DNA of 64,000 nucleotides from Bacteroides zhangwenhongii (GCF_009193325.2 NZ_CP059856.1:1984001-2048000), one strand, 5' to 3'. Numbered from the stretch's first letter, positions 42,383 through 52,598 are shown. Numbers and translations: made by a program. Notes: generated from the letters alone by a model not told the origin.

Positions 42383-44644
42383 ATGAAAAGAATCTTTATG
42401 ATGTTATTGGGTGTCCTGTCCACGTTGTATACGACAGCGGAGACGGGGCGCCTCTACGAAAACAATGAGGACGATAACGCTATTACGCGGCGTTTCAAAG
42501 GAGTTGTATTAGATGAAAACGGCACTCCCCTGCCCGGAGCGTCCATCGTTGTAATAGGCACGACAATCGGTGCCGGCACTAATACACAAGGCGAGTTTAC
42601 ATTAAGTTTAAGAGATAAAGGGTTTCCTATCTTGCGGGCCAGTTTCATCGGTTATACTCCTGTGGAATACAAGATTCAAGACAATGAACACAATAACATT
42701 GTCATACGCCTGAAACCGACCCAAAGCTCATTGGAAGAGGTCGTCGTTACAGGTACACGGACAGAAAAGCCGCTCAAAGATGTCCCGGTACTGACCAGAG
42801 TGATCGGGCAAAAGGAAATCCAAGCTTTAAATCCTATGGATATAGAGACCCTTTTACAGTATGAGCTACCCGGCATACAATTCAATTACAATTCCATGAG
42901 TAAATTGCCGGAAATCACTTATCAAGGAATGAGTGGCGAATACTTATTATTCTTGGTTGACGGTGAACGTATAAGTGGTGAAGGCTCGGATCATAACCCC
43001 GATTTCAGTCGTTTCAATATAGATGATATTGAACGCATTGAAGTCGTCAAAGGAGCTCAATCCACTCTCTATGCTTCAAATGCTTTGGGTGCTGTGATCA
43101 ATATCATCACGAAAAGCGCCAACAGACCTTTTACAGGAAATGTAAACGCACGTTATGGCAATAACAGTGGACAAAAATACACTGTTTCAGGTGGAACCAA
43201 ACAAAATCGTTTTTCTTCTTTCACTACCATATCCCACAGAAGAAGAGATACATACACAATTTCTGATGACAAAGAAACAGAAAGAACAGTCATCAATCCG
43301 GACGGTTCAATCACCATCGATAAAAGTGCTAACAGCAGTACCATTCGGGGATATCAGATCTGGGATGCCTCTCAGAAGTTCGGTTATGCTTTTACCGACC
43401 AGTTTAGTGCGGAAATAAAAGGAACATATTATCGGAATAAACGCGATAATGCTACGGCTAATGCAAAAACCAATGATATATTTTCAAACTACTCGGTAAA
43501 TGGTAAATTAAAATATTTGTTTAATGTCAATCATAGGTTGGATCTTTCCTACATCTTCGATAGTTATAGAAAGGATATAGACTATTTTGTAGCAGGATAT
43601 ACCAAAAAGAACTACGATAACTTCGTGCAAACAGCGCGTTTGAACTATACCGGAAATTTCAACGACCAACATACATTTACAGCAGGACTGGAAGCCAATC
43701 TTGAATATTTAAAACATTATATGTTCAAAGACAGTACCAATTATAACCAGCAATCATACGTGTTCTATGTGCAGGAAGACTGGAAAATCTCCGAGAAGTT
43801 CAATCTGATAGCGGGCATACGGACTGATTACCATTCCAAATACCACTTCCGTATGACTCCTAAACTATCGGTAATGTATCGGCCGGTAGAACTGTTAACC
43901 CTGCGTGCCGGCTATGCACAAGGCTACCGGACACCGACTTTAAAAGAACTGTATGAAGAATATGACATGGGAGGTCTGGGGATGTTTACCATTCATGGAG
44001 ATGAGGATCTGAAAGCAGAGAACAGCCAGCAGTTTTCCCTGTCTGCCGAAATTAACAAAGACATCTTTTATGCCTCCATATCCGGCTATTACAATAAATT
44101 CAAGAATAAAATCACATTAGCTTATCTTGATAATATTGAAGACGGGAAAAGTATGCCGGACATGAAATACATGAATTCCGACAATGCTGAAAGTATAAGT
44201 ATGGAAGCTATTGCACGGGTAAAAATGGATTGCGGACTGATGTTGCAAGGTTCTTACGCATACGTCCATGAAAAAGAAGAATATAAAGGATACAATTTAT
44301 CCATGACACGGCCTCATAGTTTAACATTCAATGCATCCTTTAACCGTAAATTCGGTAAAGTCAATACTTCCGTTTCACTGAACGGGCAGTGGAGTTCCAA
44401 ATTACACACATACTCCTATTATTCCGTTGACAATACCATAACTGAATATAATTACTCTCCACGTACTATTTGCACCTTGAACACTAGTGCAAGTTTTCCT
44501 CACGGTATCTCTGTGGGACTGGGTATAGACAATTTATTCAATTACAAAGATAAATCTGCCGATTATGGAATCCAGTTACCACAGCAAGGTATCGGCTTCA
44601 TCGGAACTGTTTCAATCAACCTTGCCGATTTGTTCAGACTATAA
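42383..44644 (+). CDS. hmuR: TonB-dependent haem receptor
   Basis: A 753-residue outer membrane receptor. It has a signal peptide, a carboxypeptidase-regulatory-like domain (FKGVVLDENGTPLPGASIVV), a plug with LFLVDGERISGEG and IERIEVVKGAQSTLYASNALGAVINIIT, and a barrel ending in LADLFRL. The YAQGYRTPTLKELYEEYDM stretch resembles the conserved FRAPxLKELY and nearby NPDL box of haem receptors, with a modified NPDL. It receives haem from HmuY and imports it with TonB energy. It is followed after 38 bp by hmuS. Confidence 0.92.
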   Translation: MKRIFMMLLGVLSTLYTTAETGRLYENNEDDNAITRRFKGVVLDENGTPLPGASIVVIGTTIGAGTNTQGEFTLSLRDKGFPILRASFIGYTPVEYKIQDNEHNNIVIRLKPTQSSLEEVVVTGTRTEKPLKDVPVLTRVIGQKEIQALNPMDIETLLQYELPGIQFNYNSMSKLPEITYQGMSGEYLLFLVDGERISGEGSDHNPDFSRFNIDDIERIEVVKGAQSTLYASNALGAVINIITKSANRPFTGNVNARYGNNSGQKYTVSGGTKQNRFSSFTTISHRRRDTYTISDDKETERTVINPDGSITIDKSANSSTIRGYQIWDASQKFGYAFTDQFSAEIKGTYYRNKRDNATANAKTNDIFSNYSVNGKLKYLFNVNHRLDLSYIFDSYRKDIDYFVAGYTKKNYDNFVQTARLNYTGNFNDQHTFTAGLEANLEYLKHYMFKDSTNYNQQSYVFYVQEDWKISEKFNLIAGIRTDYHSKYHFRMTPKLSVMYRPVELLTLRAGYAQGYRTPTLKELYEEYDMGGLGMFTIHGDEDLKAENSQQFSLSAEINKDIFYASISGYYNKFKNKITLAYLDNIEDGKSMPDMKYMNSDNAESISMEAIARVKMDCGLMLQGSYAYVHEKEEYKGYNLSMTRPHSLTFNASFNRKFGKVNTSVSLNGQWSSKLHTYSYYSVDNTITEYNYSPRTICTLNTSASFPHGISVGLGIDNLFNYKDKSADYGIQLPQQGIGFIGTVSINLADLFRL

Positions 44645-44682
44645 CAAGAGTCAAACTACATACAAAGCTAAAAATAAGAGAA

Positions 44683-47600
44683 ATGAAAAAGAAAAGTAAA
44701 ATCATCTTAGGTGTATGCATCGTCGCTGCAGCTCTGATAGGGATGTCCGTATGGAATACCTGGTTCAGTCCTACAAAGATTGCTTTCATCAACTTCCAGA
44801 CCATACAGCAGGGAAGTATATCGAAAGCCAACGACAATTCATCCATCAAACTCAGTGAAGTATCGCTCGACAACCTCGACCGTCTGATCGGTTACGACAT
44901 GGTATTCATCAACGGAATGGGTCTGCGTATCGTCGAGGAACAACGTCAACAGATACAACAGGCTGCCGACAAAGGTATTCCTGTATATACTTCCATGGCT
45001 ACCAACCCGGCCAACAACATTTGTAATCTGGACAGCGTACAACAGAATCTGATACGAGGTTATCTGACCAACGGAGGAAAAACCAACTACCGGAATATGC
45101 TGAATTATATCCGTAAAGCTATTGACGGTAAAATCTCTTCCATACCGGAAGTGGAAGACCCGGCAGAAAGACCCAGCGACATGCTCTATCACGCCGGACT
45201 CACCAACCCGGATGATGAACTGGAGTTCCTCACCGTGGCAGATTATGAGAAATTCATGAAGGACAACCGTCTTTATAAAGAAGGAGCACGTAAAATCATG
45301 ATAACGGGACAAATGGCTGATGCCACCGGACTTATTGAGGCTCTTGAAAAAGAAGGTTACAATGTTTATCCGGTTCAGTCAATGACGAAATTCATGTCAT
45401 TTATTGACGAAGTGCAGCCAGACGCAATCATCAACATGGCACACGGACGCATGGGAGACAAAATGGTGGATTATCTGAAAGCTAAGAATATCCTCTTGTT
45501 TGCTCCGCTCACCATCAACAGCCTGGTAGACGAATGGGAGAAAGATCCGATGGGAATGGCAGGAGGATTTATGTCACAAAGTATCGTGACTCCGGAAATC
45601 GACGGTGCCATCCGTCCTTTCGCTCTCTTTGCACAATATGAGGATGAAGAAGGGTTGCGCCATTCGTATGCAGTACCCGAACGCTTGAAGACTTTCGTAT
45701 CCACAATCAACAATTATTTGAATCTGAATACTAAGCCGAACAGCGAGAAGAAGGTAGCTATCTACTATTATAAAGGTCCGGGGCAAAATGCATTGACCGC
45801 TGCCGGTATGGAGGTGGTTCCTTCCCTATACAATCTTTTGGTCCGCATGAAACAGGAAGGATACAACATATCCGGTCTGCCTGCAAATGCTGAAGAACTG
45901 GGTAAAATGATACAGGCTCAAGGCGCTGTGTTCAACTCTTACGCAGAGGGAGCCTTTAATGACTTTATGCAAAAAGGACATCCCGAACTTATCACCAAAG
46001 ATCAATATGAAAGTTGGGTGAAAGAGTCACTCCGACCTGAAAAATATCAGGAAGTGGTGGATGCTTTCGGCGAATTCCCCGGCAACTATATGGCGACTAA
46101 CGACGGTAAATTGGGTATTGCTCGTCTGCAATTCGGGAATGTAGTCTTAATGCCACAAAATGCTGCCGGAAGCGGAGACAACTCCTTCCAAGTGATTCAT
46201 GGCACTAATATGGCTCCTCCTCATACTTATATTGCTTCCTATCTATGGATGCAACATGGTTTCAAGGCTGACGCACTGATCCATTTCGGTACACACGGAA
46301 GTCTTGAATTTACTCCCAGAAAACAAGTAGCATTGTGCAGCAACGACTGGCCGGATCGCCTGGTTGGAGCAGTTCCGCACTTCTATATCTACTCTATTGG
46401 CAATGTTGGTGAAGGAATGATGGCTAAACGCCGTTCGTATGCCACCATACAGTCGTACCTCACTCCTCCTTTCCTTGAAAGCAGTGTGCGTGGTATTTAT
46501 CGGGAGCTGATGGAAAAAATCAAGATTTACAATAACTCTCACAAAGAGAATAAAGATCAGGAATCATTAGCTGTCAAAACGCTGACTGTGAAAATGGGAA
46601 TTCACCGTGATTTAGGTTTGGACAGCATTGCCAACAAACCATATACGGAAGATGAAATCGCCCGTGTAGAAAACTTCGCAGAAGAACTGGCTACCGAGAA
46701 AATCACCGGACAACTCTACACAATGGGAGTTCCTTATGAAGCGGAACGGATCACTTCTTCCGTCTATGCAATGGCTACAGAACCTATCGCATACAGTCTG
46801 CTGGCTCTTGACAAGCAACGTGGTAAAGCGACAGACGCCGTTAGCAAGCACCGCAGCCTCTTTACACAACAGTACTTGACTCCTGCTCGCCATCTGGTAG
46901 AAAAGCTGATCGCTAATCCTGCGCTGGCCACAGATGAACTGATTTGTCGTACAGCCGGTATCACCGCACAGGAACTAGCCAAGGCTCGTCAAATAGAGGC
47001 AGACCGCAATGCTCCGAAAGGTATGATGGCAATGATGATGGCTATGGGAAAAGCCCGGAAAGAATACAGTAAAGAAGAAATCGAACTGGCACTTGCCATC
47101 GCTGAAGTAGAGCGTACAATCAAGAATGTAGGCAACTACAAGAACGCACTTCTGACAAGTCCCGAAGAAGAGTTAAGCAGTCTGATGAATGCATTGAAAG
47201 GTGGATACACCGCTCCTACTCCCGGAGGTGATCCGATTGCTAATCCGAATGCTTTACCAACCGGACGTAATATGTATGCTATCAATGCCGAAGCAACTCC
47301 TACAGAATCCGCTTGGGAAAAAGGTATCGCTTTAGCCAAACAAACGATTGATACTTACAAGCAACGTCACAATGATTCAATCCCACGTAAAGTGAGTTAT
47401 ACTCTCTGGTCTTCCGAATTTATAGAAACCGGTGGGGCTACTATTGCTCAAGTACTGTATATGTTAGGTGTAGAACCTGTCCGTGACGCATTCGGTCGTG
47501 TCAGTGATCTAAAACTGATTCCTTCAGCCGAACTGGGACGTCCACGTATCGACGTAGTAGTCCAGACTTCCGGACAACTCCGTGATATCGCCGCTTCCCG

Positions 47601-48765
47601 CCTCTTCCTGATTAACCGTGCAGTAGAAATGGCTGCGGCAGCGAAAGACGACAAGTTTGAAAATCAGGTAGCCGCCAGTGTGGTAGAAGCTGAAAGAGTG
47701 TTGACCGAAAAAGGTGTCAGCCCGAAAGATGCACGCGAAATGGCTTCCTTCCGGGTGTTCGGAGGCGCTAATGGCATGTATGGTACAGGAATTCAGGGAA
47801 TGGTGGAATCCGGTGACCGCTGGGAAAGTGAATCGGAAATCGCAGATACTTACCTCAACAATATGGGAGCCTTCTACGGTGACGAAAAACACTGGGAAGT
47901 CTTTCAGAAATTTGCCTTTGAAGCAGCATTGAACAGTACAGATGTTGTCGTTCAGCCCCGTCAAAGTAACACTTGGGGAGCATTGAGCCTCGACCACGTA
48001 TATGAATTTATGGGAGGTATGAATCTTGCCGTACGCAATGTTACCGGTAAAGACCCGGACGCTTATCTTAGCGACTACCGGAACCGCAACAACATGAAAA
48101 TGCAGGAACTTAAAGAAGCAGTCGGTGTAGAAAGCCGTACAACAATTCTGAATCCTACCTATATCAAAGAGAAAATGAAAGGCGGTTCTTCTGCTGCAAG
48201 CGAGGTTGCCCAGACTGTAACGAATACGTATGGCTGGAATGTGATGAAACCTACTGCTATCGACAAGGAACTTTGGGATAACATATATGATGTATATGTC
48301 AAAGACGAATACAAACTGAATGTAAAAGACTTCTTTGAAAAACAAAATCCCGCAGCTTTACAGGAAGTGACTGCCGTGATGATGGAAACTGCCCGCAAAG
48401 GATATTGGAAAGCTTCTCCGGAACAACTCTCCAATATTGCCAAGCTGCATACAGACCTTGTCAGACAGTTCGGTCCTTCGGGTAGCGGATTTACCGGAGA
48501 CAATGCCAAATTACAGCAGTTCATCGCCTCTCAAGTAGATGCGCAAACCGCAGCCAACTACAACAAAGAACTGAAACAAATGAAACAAGCCACCCTGGAC
48601 GGAGAAGCGACCAAAGGAGGCATGGTATTGAAGAAACAATCGAGCGATGCCGTACAAGGGGCACAGGAAGAGCAAAACTCTTTGAATGGAGGCCTTATCG
48701 CAGGTATTGTTCTGGTAGCATTTGTTGTCATGCTGCTAATACTTAAAAAGAAACGGAAAAAGTAA
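44683..48765 (+). CDS. hmuS: HmuS, CobN-like large subunit (haem dechelatase family)
   Basis: A 1360-residue CobN/BchH-type chelatase protein. It has an N-terminal membrane anchor (about 7-26) and a C-terminal helix (GGLIAGIVLVAFVVMLLI) before KKKRKK, so it is held in the membrane with its bulk probably in the periplasm. HGTHGSLEFTPRKQ-like sequence appears as HFGTHGSLEFTPRKQVAL, a hallmark of the family. The ChlI/ChlD partners needed for metal insertion are absent, and the hmu context indicates haem work. HmuS has been reported to remove iron from haem in anaerobic Bacteroides; reaction details are from that literature, not from this sequence. Confidence 0.92.
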   Translation: MKKKSKIILGVCIVAAALIGMSVWNTWFSPTKIAFINFQTIQQGSISKANDNSSIKLSEVSLDNLDRLIGYDMVFINGMGLRIVEEQRQQIQQAADKGIPVYTSMATNPANNICNLDSVQQNLIRGYLTNGGKTNYRNMLNYIRKAIDGKISSIPEVEDPAERPSDMLYHAGLTNPDDELEFLTVADYEKFMKDNRLYKEGARKIMITGQMADATGLIEALEKEGYNVYPVQSMTKFMSFIDEVQPDAIINMAHGRMGDKMVDYLKAKNILLFAPLTINSLVDEWEKDPMGMAGGFMSQSIVTPEIDGAIRPFALFAQYEDEEGLRHSYAVPERLKTFVSTINNYLNLNTKPNSEKKVAIYYYKGPGQNALTAAGMEVVPSLYNLLVRMKQEGYNISGLPANAEELGKMIQAQGAVFNSYAEGAFNDFMQKGHPELITKDQYESWVKESLRPEKYQEVVDAFGEFPGNYMATNDGKLGIARLQFGNVVLMPQNAAGSGDNSFQVIHGTNMAPPHTYIASYLWMQHGFKADALIHFGTHGSLEFTPRKQVALCSNDWPDRLVGAVPHFYIYSIGNVGEGMMAKRRSYATIQSYLTPPFLESSVRGIYRELMEKIKIYNNSHKENKDQESLAVKTLTVKMGIHRDLGLDSIANKPYTEDEIARVENFAEELATEKITGQLYTMGVPYEAERITSSVYAMATEPIAYSLLALDKQRGKATDAVSKHRSLFTQQYLTPARHLVEKLIANPALATDELICRTAGITAQELAKARQIEADRNAPKGMMAMMMAMGKARKEYSKEEIELALAIAEVERTIKNVGNYKNALLTSPEEELSSLMNALKGGYTAPTPGGDPIANPNALPTGRNMYAINAEATPTESAWEKGIALAKQTIDTYKQRHNDSIPRKVSYTLWSSEFIETGGATIAQVLYMLGVEPVRDAFGRVSDLKLIPSAELGRPRIDVVVQTSGQLRDIAASRLFLINRAVEMAAAAKDDKFENQVAASVVEAERVLTEKGVSPKDAREMASFRVFGGANGMYGTGIQGMVESGDRWESESEIADTYLNNMGAFYGDEKHWEVFQKFAFEAALNSTDVVVQPRQSNTWGALSLDHVYEFMGGMNLAVRNVTGKDPDAYLSDYRNRNNMKMQELKEAVGVESRTTILNPTYIKEKMKGGSSAASEVAQTVTNTYGWNVMKPTAIDKELWDNIYDVYVKDEYKLNVKDFFEKQNPAALQEVTAVMMETARKGYWKASPEQLSNIAKLHTDLVRQFGPSGSGFTGDNAKLQQFIASQVDAQTAANYNKELKQMKQATLDGEATKGGMVLKKQSSDAVQGAQEEQNSLNGGLIAGIVLVAFVVMLLILKKKRKK

Positions 48766-48771
48766 TGTAAT

Positions 48772-49485
48772 ATGGAGTTAATCATTCACATATTAATGCT
48801 GTTTATCGTGATTAACTGCAGTTTCAAACTCAGTTTCTGGAAACTTTGGCAAACCGTAATATACAGCCTGATTGCCGGTCTTTTTGTGGCCGGCACCTGG
48901 CAGTATGCTATTCTCCAGTCAAAAACACAGATTGCCGATTATCTGCAGAACACGGAAGCATTGCAAAACATGGCTATTATCATAACGCTTGAGTCAGCAC
49001 TCTGCTTCGGCTATTGCGTGGCTTTCCTGCGCGGACTTTATGGTAAGAAGAATTTATGGTGGGCGGAATTACTTCGCTGGTATCCCAGCTTGTTGCTCTT
49101 CCCCGTATTATTCTACTATCTCACAGAAGCTATCTTCCGGTTACCTGGCGTAGACTTTTCAGTGACAGCCTGGTCACTTGCAGGGATAGTGGTTATCGCC
49201 ATCCCATTGTTAAGCCGGCTGATGAAGTATCTTGTACCCGAAGACGATCTCCGGTTGGAAGTTCATTTCCTTGTCAGCTTATTCATCTGTATCCTCGGAC
49301 TACTGACCACTGTCAATGGGAAAACGACCTATGCTGCCACCGAAGAGGCGCTCAACTGGAAAGCTATTATCTTGTCCATCGGTCTGTTCGTTGTCCTGTT
49401 TCTTATCGGATTCGCCTGGAACAAGCTGAAATGGCCTTTATTACAACGTAGAGAATTAAAAAAAAGAAGTAAAATCAATCAATAA
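48772..49485 (+). CDS. hmuT: HmuT, integral membrane protein
   Basis: A 237-residue protein with about six membrane segments and a basic C-terminus (RRELKKRSKIN). No enzymatic motif is recognised. Its position 6 bp after hmuS and 10 bp before the TolQ-like gene matches hmuT of P. gingivalis-type operons. It may form part of the energised complex around HmuS. Role is contextual. Confidence 0.75.
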   Translation: MELIIHILMLFIVINCSFKLSFWKLWQTVIYSLIAGLFVAGTWQYAILQSKTQIADYLQNTEALQNMAIIITLESALCFGYCVAFLRGLYGKKNLWWAELLRWYPSLLLFPVLFYYLTEAIFRLPGVDFSVTAWSLAGIVVIAIPLLSRLMKYLVPEDDLRLEVHFLVSLFICILGLLTTVNGKTTYAATEEALNWKAIILSIGLFVVLFLIGFAWNKLKWPLLQRRELKKRSKINQ

Positions 49486-49495
49486 AAAAATATAT

Positions 49496-50104
49496 ATGGA
49501 ACTCATTTCTAAATTATTATTTTGGGTAGCAAACAGTTTACTTATACCCGATATCATTATTTTGCTGTGCCTGTTCGTTCGCTCACTTATTTTGATCGGA
49601 GGCACCTACAACATGTACATGACCAAACGTAAAAATGACAAAGCACTGGACCAACTCATTAAAGATGCACGGATAGACGATCTGAAAGCAGCTTTACCCG
49701 ACAAAGACAATTCACTATATATGGGTTATCTCCGCGATCTGCTCTACCATCCGGCCAGTGCAGATTACTCAGACTTCCTGATAACAAAATTCGAGAATGA
49801 AGCAGAGAAAGATGTGTCTCTTTCTAAAATGTTGGCTAAGATAGGTCCGGTTCTCGGATTGATAGGAACATTGATTTCCATGAGTCCGGCACTTGTTGGA
49901 CTTTCTACAGGAGACATCTCCGGAATGGCATATAATATGCAGGTAGTATTTGCAACGACTGTTGTGGGTCTGGTTATTAGTGCTGTAGGATTGATATCCA
50001 TGCAGTTCAAGCAACGTTGGTATGCCAAAGATGTCAACAACCTCGATTATGTATCAAGAGTATTAAACGAAACAACCGGAGAACCCAATAATGAAAAGAA
50101 ATAG
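49496..50104 (+). CDS. hmuU: HmuU, MotA/TolQ/ExbB-type proton channel
   Basis: A 202-residue protein with an N-terminal membrane segment and two later helices. The MotA/TolQ/ExbB signature is LAKIGPVLGLIGTLISMSPALVGLSTGD, then MQVVFATTVVGLVISAVGL (read as one region). These channels pair with ExbD/TolR-like partners to couple proton flow to outer membrane or periplasmic work. It overlaps hmuV by 14 bp. It could drive HmuS or the receptor. Confidence 0.9.
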   Translation: MELISKLLFWVANSLLIPDIIILLCLFVRSLILIGGTYNMYMTKRKNDKALDQLIKDARIDDLKAALPDKDNSLYMGYLRDLLYHPASADYSDFLITKFENEAEKDVSLSKMLAKIGPVLGLIGTLISMSPALVGLSTGDISGMAYNMQVVFATTVVGLVISAVGLISMQFKQRWYAKDVNNLDYVSRVLNETTGEPNNEKK

Positions 50105-50429
50105 AAGAGTCAGCAAATTCCTCAAAGAAGAGGACACCGACCCGCTAAGTGTAGTAGTAAACCTGTTCGACGTGGCGATGGTATTTGCCGTGGCATTGAT
50201 GGTGGCCATGGTGATGCACATGAATATGACGGAAGTTTTCGGACAGGAAGATTTCACCATCGTGAAGAACCCTGGTAAGGAAAATATGGAAATCATCTCC
50301 AAGGAAGGAAAGAAAATCAATACTTACAAGCCTTCCGGTCAGAAAGAGGAGGATTCAGGAAAAAGAGGAAGAAAAGTGGGGATAGCCTACGAACTGGATA
50401 ACGGTGAGATTATTTATGTTCCGGAATAA
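50091..50429 (+). CDS. hmuV: HmuV, DUF2149 protein (ExbD/TolR-like partner)
   Basis: A 112-residue protein with one membrane helix at about residues 19-40 (NLFDVAMVFAVALMVAMVM, in which Asp22 could be the proton-carrying residue). A charged periplasmic tail follows. It belongs to DUF2149, which accompanies CobN-like proteins and TolQ-like channels. It is last in the operon and overlaps hmuU by 14 bp. Confidence 0.82.
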   Translation: MKRNRRVSKFLKEEDTDPLSVVVNLFDVAMVFAVALMVAMVMHMNMTEVFGQEDFTIVKNPGKENMEIISKEGKKINTYKPSGQKEEDSGKRGRKVGIAYELDNGEIIYVPE

Positions 50430-50436
50430 AAAAACA

Positions 50437-50467
50437 AGCCATCGAAATGAGTAACTCATTCCGATGG
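50437..50467 (-). terminator. Hairpin ending eda transcription
   Basis: GCCATCG (50437-50443) and CGATGGC (50461-50467), with AATGAGT/ACTCATT inside, form a stem interrupted by one A-C mismatch. On the minus strand it is followed by a run of T (50436-50428). It thus serves convergent transcription from the aldolase gene. Confidence 0.6.
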
Positions 50468-50499
50468 CCTATCCCCTTTAAACACCTTTAAACAAAATG

Positions 50500-50584
50500 A
50501 AAATATGCCTCATATACTAACTAAACTAACTAACCCTCGAGGCATATTTTAAAAGAGGCCGTCGCATCAACCTCTTTTTATTAT
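50500..50584 (+). terminator. Tandem hairpins after hmuV
   Basis: AAAATATGCCTC (50500-50511) and GAGGCATATTTT (50539-50550) form a 12-bp stem. It is followed at once by AAAAGAGG (50551-50558) with CCTCTTTT (50571-50578) and a T-rich tail. The second stem is a standard terminator for the hmu operon. Confidence 0.7.
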
Positions 50585-50607
50585 AGATAAGCTCTCGCTC
50601 TCTAATC

Positions 50608-51276
50608 TTATTTACGAGCTTCGGCGATATAACCGAGAGCTTCTTCACATTTGGCAGTTACATAAGCCCAGTCTTCCGCTGCCACCTTATCTTTCGGGAA
50701 CAGTTTAGAGCCCATACCTACACAGAACACACCGGCTTTGATCCATGCAGTCAGGTTTTCCTTAGTAGGTTCTACCCCACCTGTTACCATCAGCTTAGAC
50801 CATGGCATCGGAGCCATCAAGCCTTTTACAAAGTTAGTTCCATAAACATCACCCGGGAATACTTTGCAAAGATCGCAACCTACTTCCTGTGCAAAACCAA
50901 CTTCCGATACAGAACCGCATCCCGGAGTGTAAGCAACCGAACGACGGTTACATACCTTAGCTATTTCAGGGTTGAACAACGGACCTACTACGAAGTTAGC
51001 ACCCAGCTGCAAGTACATAGCAGCAGTAGCCGGATCAACGATAGAACCGATACCAATTGCCATTTCAGGACATTCTTTTGCTGCGAACTTAACGATTTCA
51101 GCAAATACTTCCTGTGCAAAGTCACCACGGTTAGTGAATTCGAAAGCACGAACACCACCGTCATAACAAGCCTTTACTACTTTTTTTGCAACTTCCACAT
51201 CTTTGTGGTAGAATACAGGAACCATTCCTGTAGAGCCGATCTTATTTAATACGGCTATTTTATCGAATTTTGCCAT
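50608..51276 (-). CDS. eda: KDPG/KHG aldolase
   Basis: A 222-residue class I aldolase that cleaves 2-keto-3-deoxy-6-phosphogluconate to pyruvate and glyceraldehyde 3-phosphate. The catalytic Glu is in FEFTNRG near residue 45 and the Schiff-base Lys in CKVFPGD near residue 137. [13 protein letters not shown] and [13 protein letters not shown] complete the barrel. It follows kdgK by 70 bp on the same strand and completes the pathway from uronates to central metabolism. Confidence 0.95.
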   Translation of the reverse strand: MAKFDKIAVLNKIGSTGMVPVFYHKDVEVAKKVVKACYDGGVRAFEFTNRGDFAQEVFAEIVKFAAKECPEMAIGIGSIVDPATAAMYLQLGANFVVGPLFNPEIAKVCNRRSVAYTPGCGSVSEVGFAQEVGCDLCKVFPGDVYGTNFVKGLMAPMPWSKLMVTGGVEPTKENLTAWIKAGVFCVGMGSKLFPKDKVAAEDWAYVTAKCEEALGYIAEARK

Positions 51277-51346
51277 TTTAATTTTCTTATTTTAAATGAA
51301 TTGATTTTTCAAACTCTCAACTCTCCATTCTCAACTCTCAACTTAT

Positions 51347-52372
51347 TTATCTCTGTACGCGACCGCTTGCGTCACCACCAGCCAATGCTTCTACTTCTTC
51401 TACAGAAACAAGGTTGAAGTCACCATTGATAGTATGTTTCAAAGCAGATGCAGCAACTGCAAATTCAAGGGCAGCACCCTGATTAGGTTTAGTCATCAAA
51501 CCATGAATAATACCACCGGAGAAAGAGTCACCACCACCTACACGGTCGATGATCGGATCGATATCATAACGTTTTGAAGTATAGAATTCTTCACCGTTGT
51601 AGATCATAGCTTTCCAGCCGTTGTGAGTAGCAGAGAAAGATTCGCGCAAAGTAGAAACTACATATTTGAATCCGAATTCTTTCATCATTTGCTGGAAGAT
51701 ACCTTTGTAACCTTCAGCATCTGTGTGACCAGCTTCAACGTCAGCATCCGGTTTGAAGCCCAGACAAAGTTCTGCATCTTCTTCGTTACCGATACATACG
51801 TCTACAAACTGCATCAACGGTTTCATGATAGACTGTGCTTTTTCTTTAGTCCACAGTTTCTTACGGAAATTCAAGTCAACAGAAACAGTTACACCGTGAC
51901 GTTTTGCAGCTTCACAAGCCAGACGAGTCAACTCGGCAGCCTTGTCAGAAATAGCCGGAGTGATACCAGACCAGTGGAACCAGTCAGCACCTTCCATGAT
52001 TGCATCAAAGTCGAAATCAGCAGCGTCAGCTTCAGCAATAGCAGAGTGAGCACGGTCATAAATAACCTTGCTAGGACGCATAGAAGCACCTGTTTCCAAG
52101 TAGTAGATACCTACACGGTCGCCACCACGAGCAATAAAGTCTGTCTTTACGCCATATTTACGCAATGCGTTAACAGCAGACTGTCCAATTTCGTGTTTCG
52201 GTAATTTGGTTACGAAATAAGCGTCATGTCCGTAGTTGGCACAGCTTACTGCAACGTTAGCTTCACCACCACCATATACTACATCAAAAGAATCAGATTG
52301 AACAAAACGAGTATTACCCGGAGTTGATAATCTAAGCATGATTTCGCCTAATGTAACGACTTTCTTTCCCAT
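51347..52372 (-). CDS. kdgK: 2-Keto-3-deoxygluconate kinase (PfkB family)
   Basis: A 341-residue sugar kinase that phosphorylates KDG to KDPG. The N-terminal GGGEANVAVSCA and the C-terminal catalytic motif DRVGGGDSFSGGIIHGL define the PfkB family, with Asp as base. The substrate is assigned from the neighbouring KDPG aldolase and altronate dehydratase genes. It is transcribed from a promoter at 52515-52544 that overlaps a LacI-type palindrome. Confidence 0.92.
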   Translation of the reverse strand: MGKKVVTLGEIMLRLSTPGNTRFVQSDSFDVVYGGGEANVAVSCANYGHDAYFVTKLPKHEIGQSAVNALRKYGVKTDFIARGGDRVGIYYLETGASMRPSKVIYDRAHSAIAEADAADFDFDAIMEGADWFHWSGITPAISDKAAELTRLACEAAKRHGVTVSVDLNFRKKLWTKEKAQSIMKPLMQFVDVCIGNEEDAELCLGFKPDADVEAGHTDAEGYKGIFQQMMKEFGFKYVVSTLRESFSATHNGWKAMIYNGEEFYTSKRYDIDPIIDRVGGGDSFSGGIIHGLMTKPNQGAALEFAVAASALKHTINGDFNLVSVEEVEALAGGDASGRVQR

Positions 52373-52504
52373 AATCTTATGTTTTAAATTCTAAGTTATT
52401 AATATTATGAACTTTCAATTTATCATTTTACGCCTATTTCTAGGAGTAACACACTGATTATTTGCCTGTTAATCTATTATAAGGTCAACATCACATATCT
52501 TTCG

Positions 52505-52516
52505 TGTGCGGGCACA
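52505..52516. promoter_or_regulatory. LacI-type operator 1
   Basis: TGTGCGGGCACA is a dyad with arms TGTGC/GCACA. It overlaps the start region of the kdgK promoter, whose minus-strand -7 TATCTTTG is at 52522-52515 and TTTG -33 near 52544-52541. Binding here would block kdgK-eda. Confidence 0.65.
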
Positions 52517-52552
52517 AAGATACAACAATTTTCGTAATTACAAAAATTGTTA

Positions 52553-52560
52553 TATATTTG
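52553..52560 (+). promoter_or_regulatory. -7 element for the LacI regulator/altronate operon
   Basis: TATATTTG fits the consensus and is 27 bp ahead of operator 2. A clear -33 is not evident. It implies an untranslated leader of about 80 nt for the regulator mRNA. Confidence 0.4.
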
Positions 52561-52586
52561 TATCGAAAATATTAAGATTATTATTG

Positions 52587-52598
52587 TGTGCGAGCACA
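52587..52598. promoter_or_regulatory. LacI-type operator 2
   Basis: TGTGCGAGCACA repeats operator 1 with one changed central base. It lies in the region transcribed toward the LacI-family gene, so it would give autorepression. The centres of the two operators are 82 bp apart, which allows looping. Confidence 0.65.

Noticed and set aside
44683..48765. Cobaltochelatase CobN of vitamin B12 synthesis
   Set aside because: No CobS/CobT or cobalamin genes nearby, membrane anchors are present and the hmuYR and hmuTUV context indicates HmuS.
50437..50467. Hairpin as a riboswitch in the hmu 3' region
   Set aside because: It is followed on the minus strand by a T run and lies at the convergent end of two operons, so a terminator explains it.
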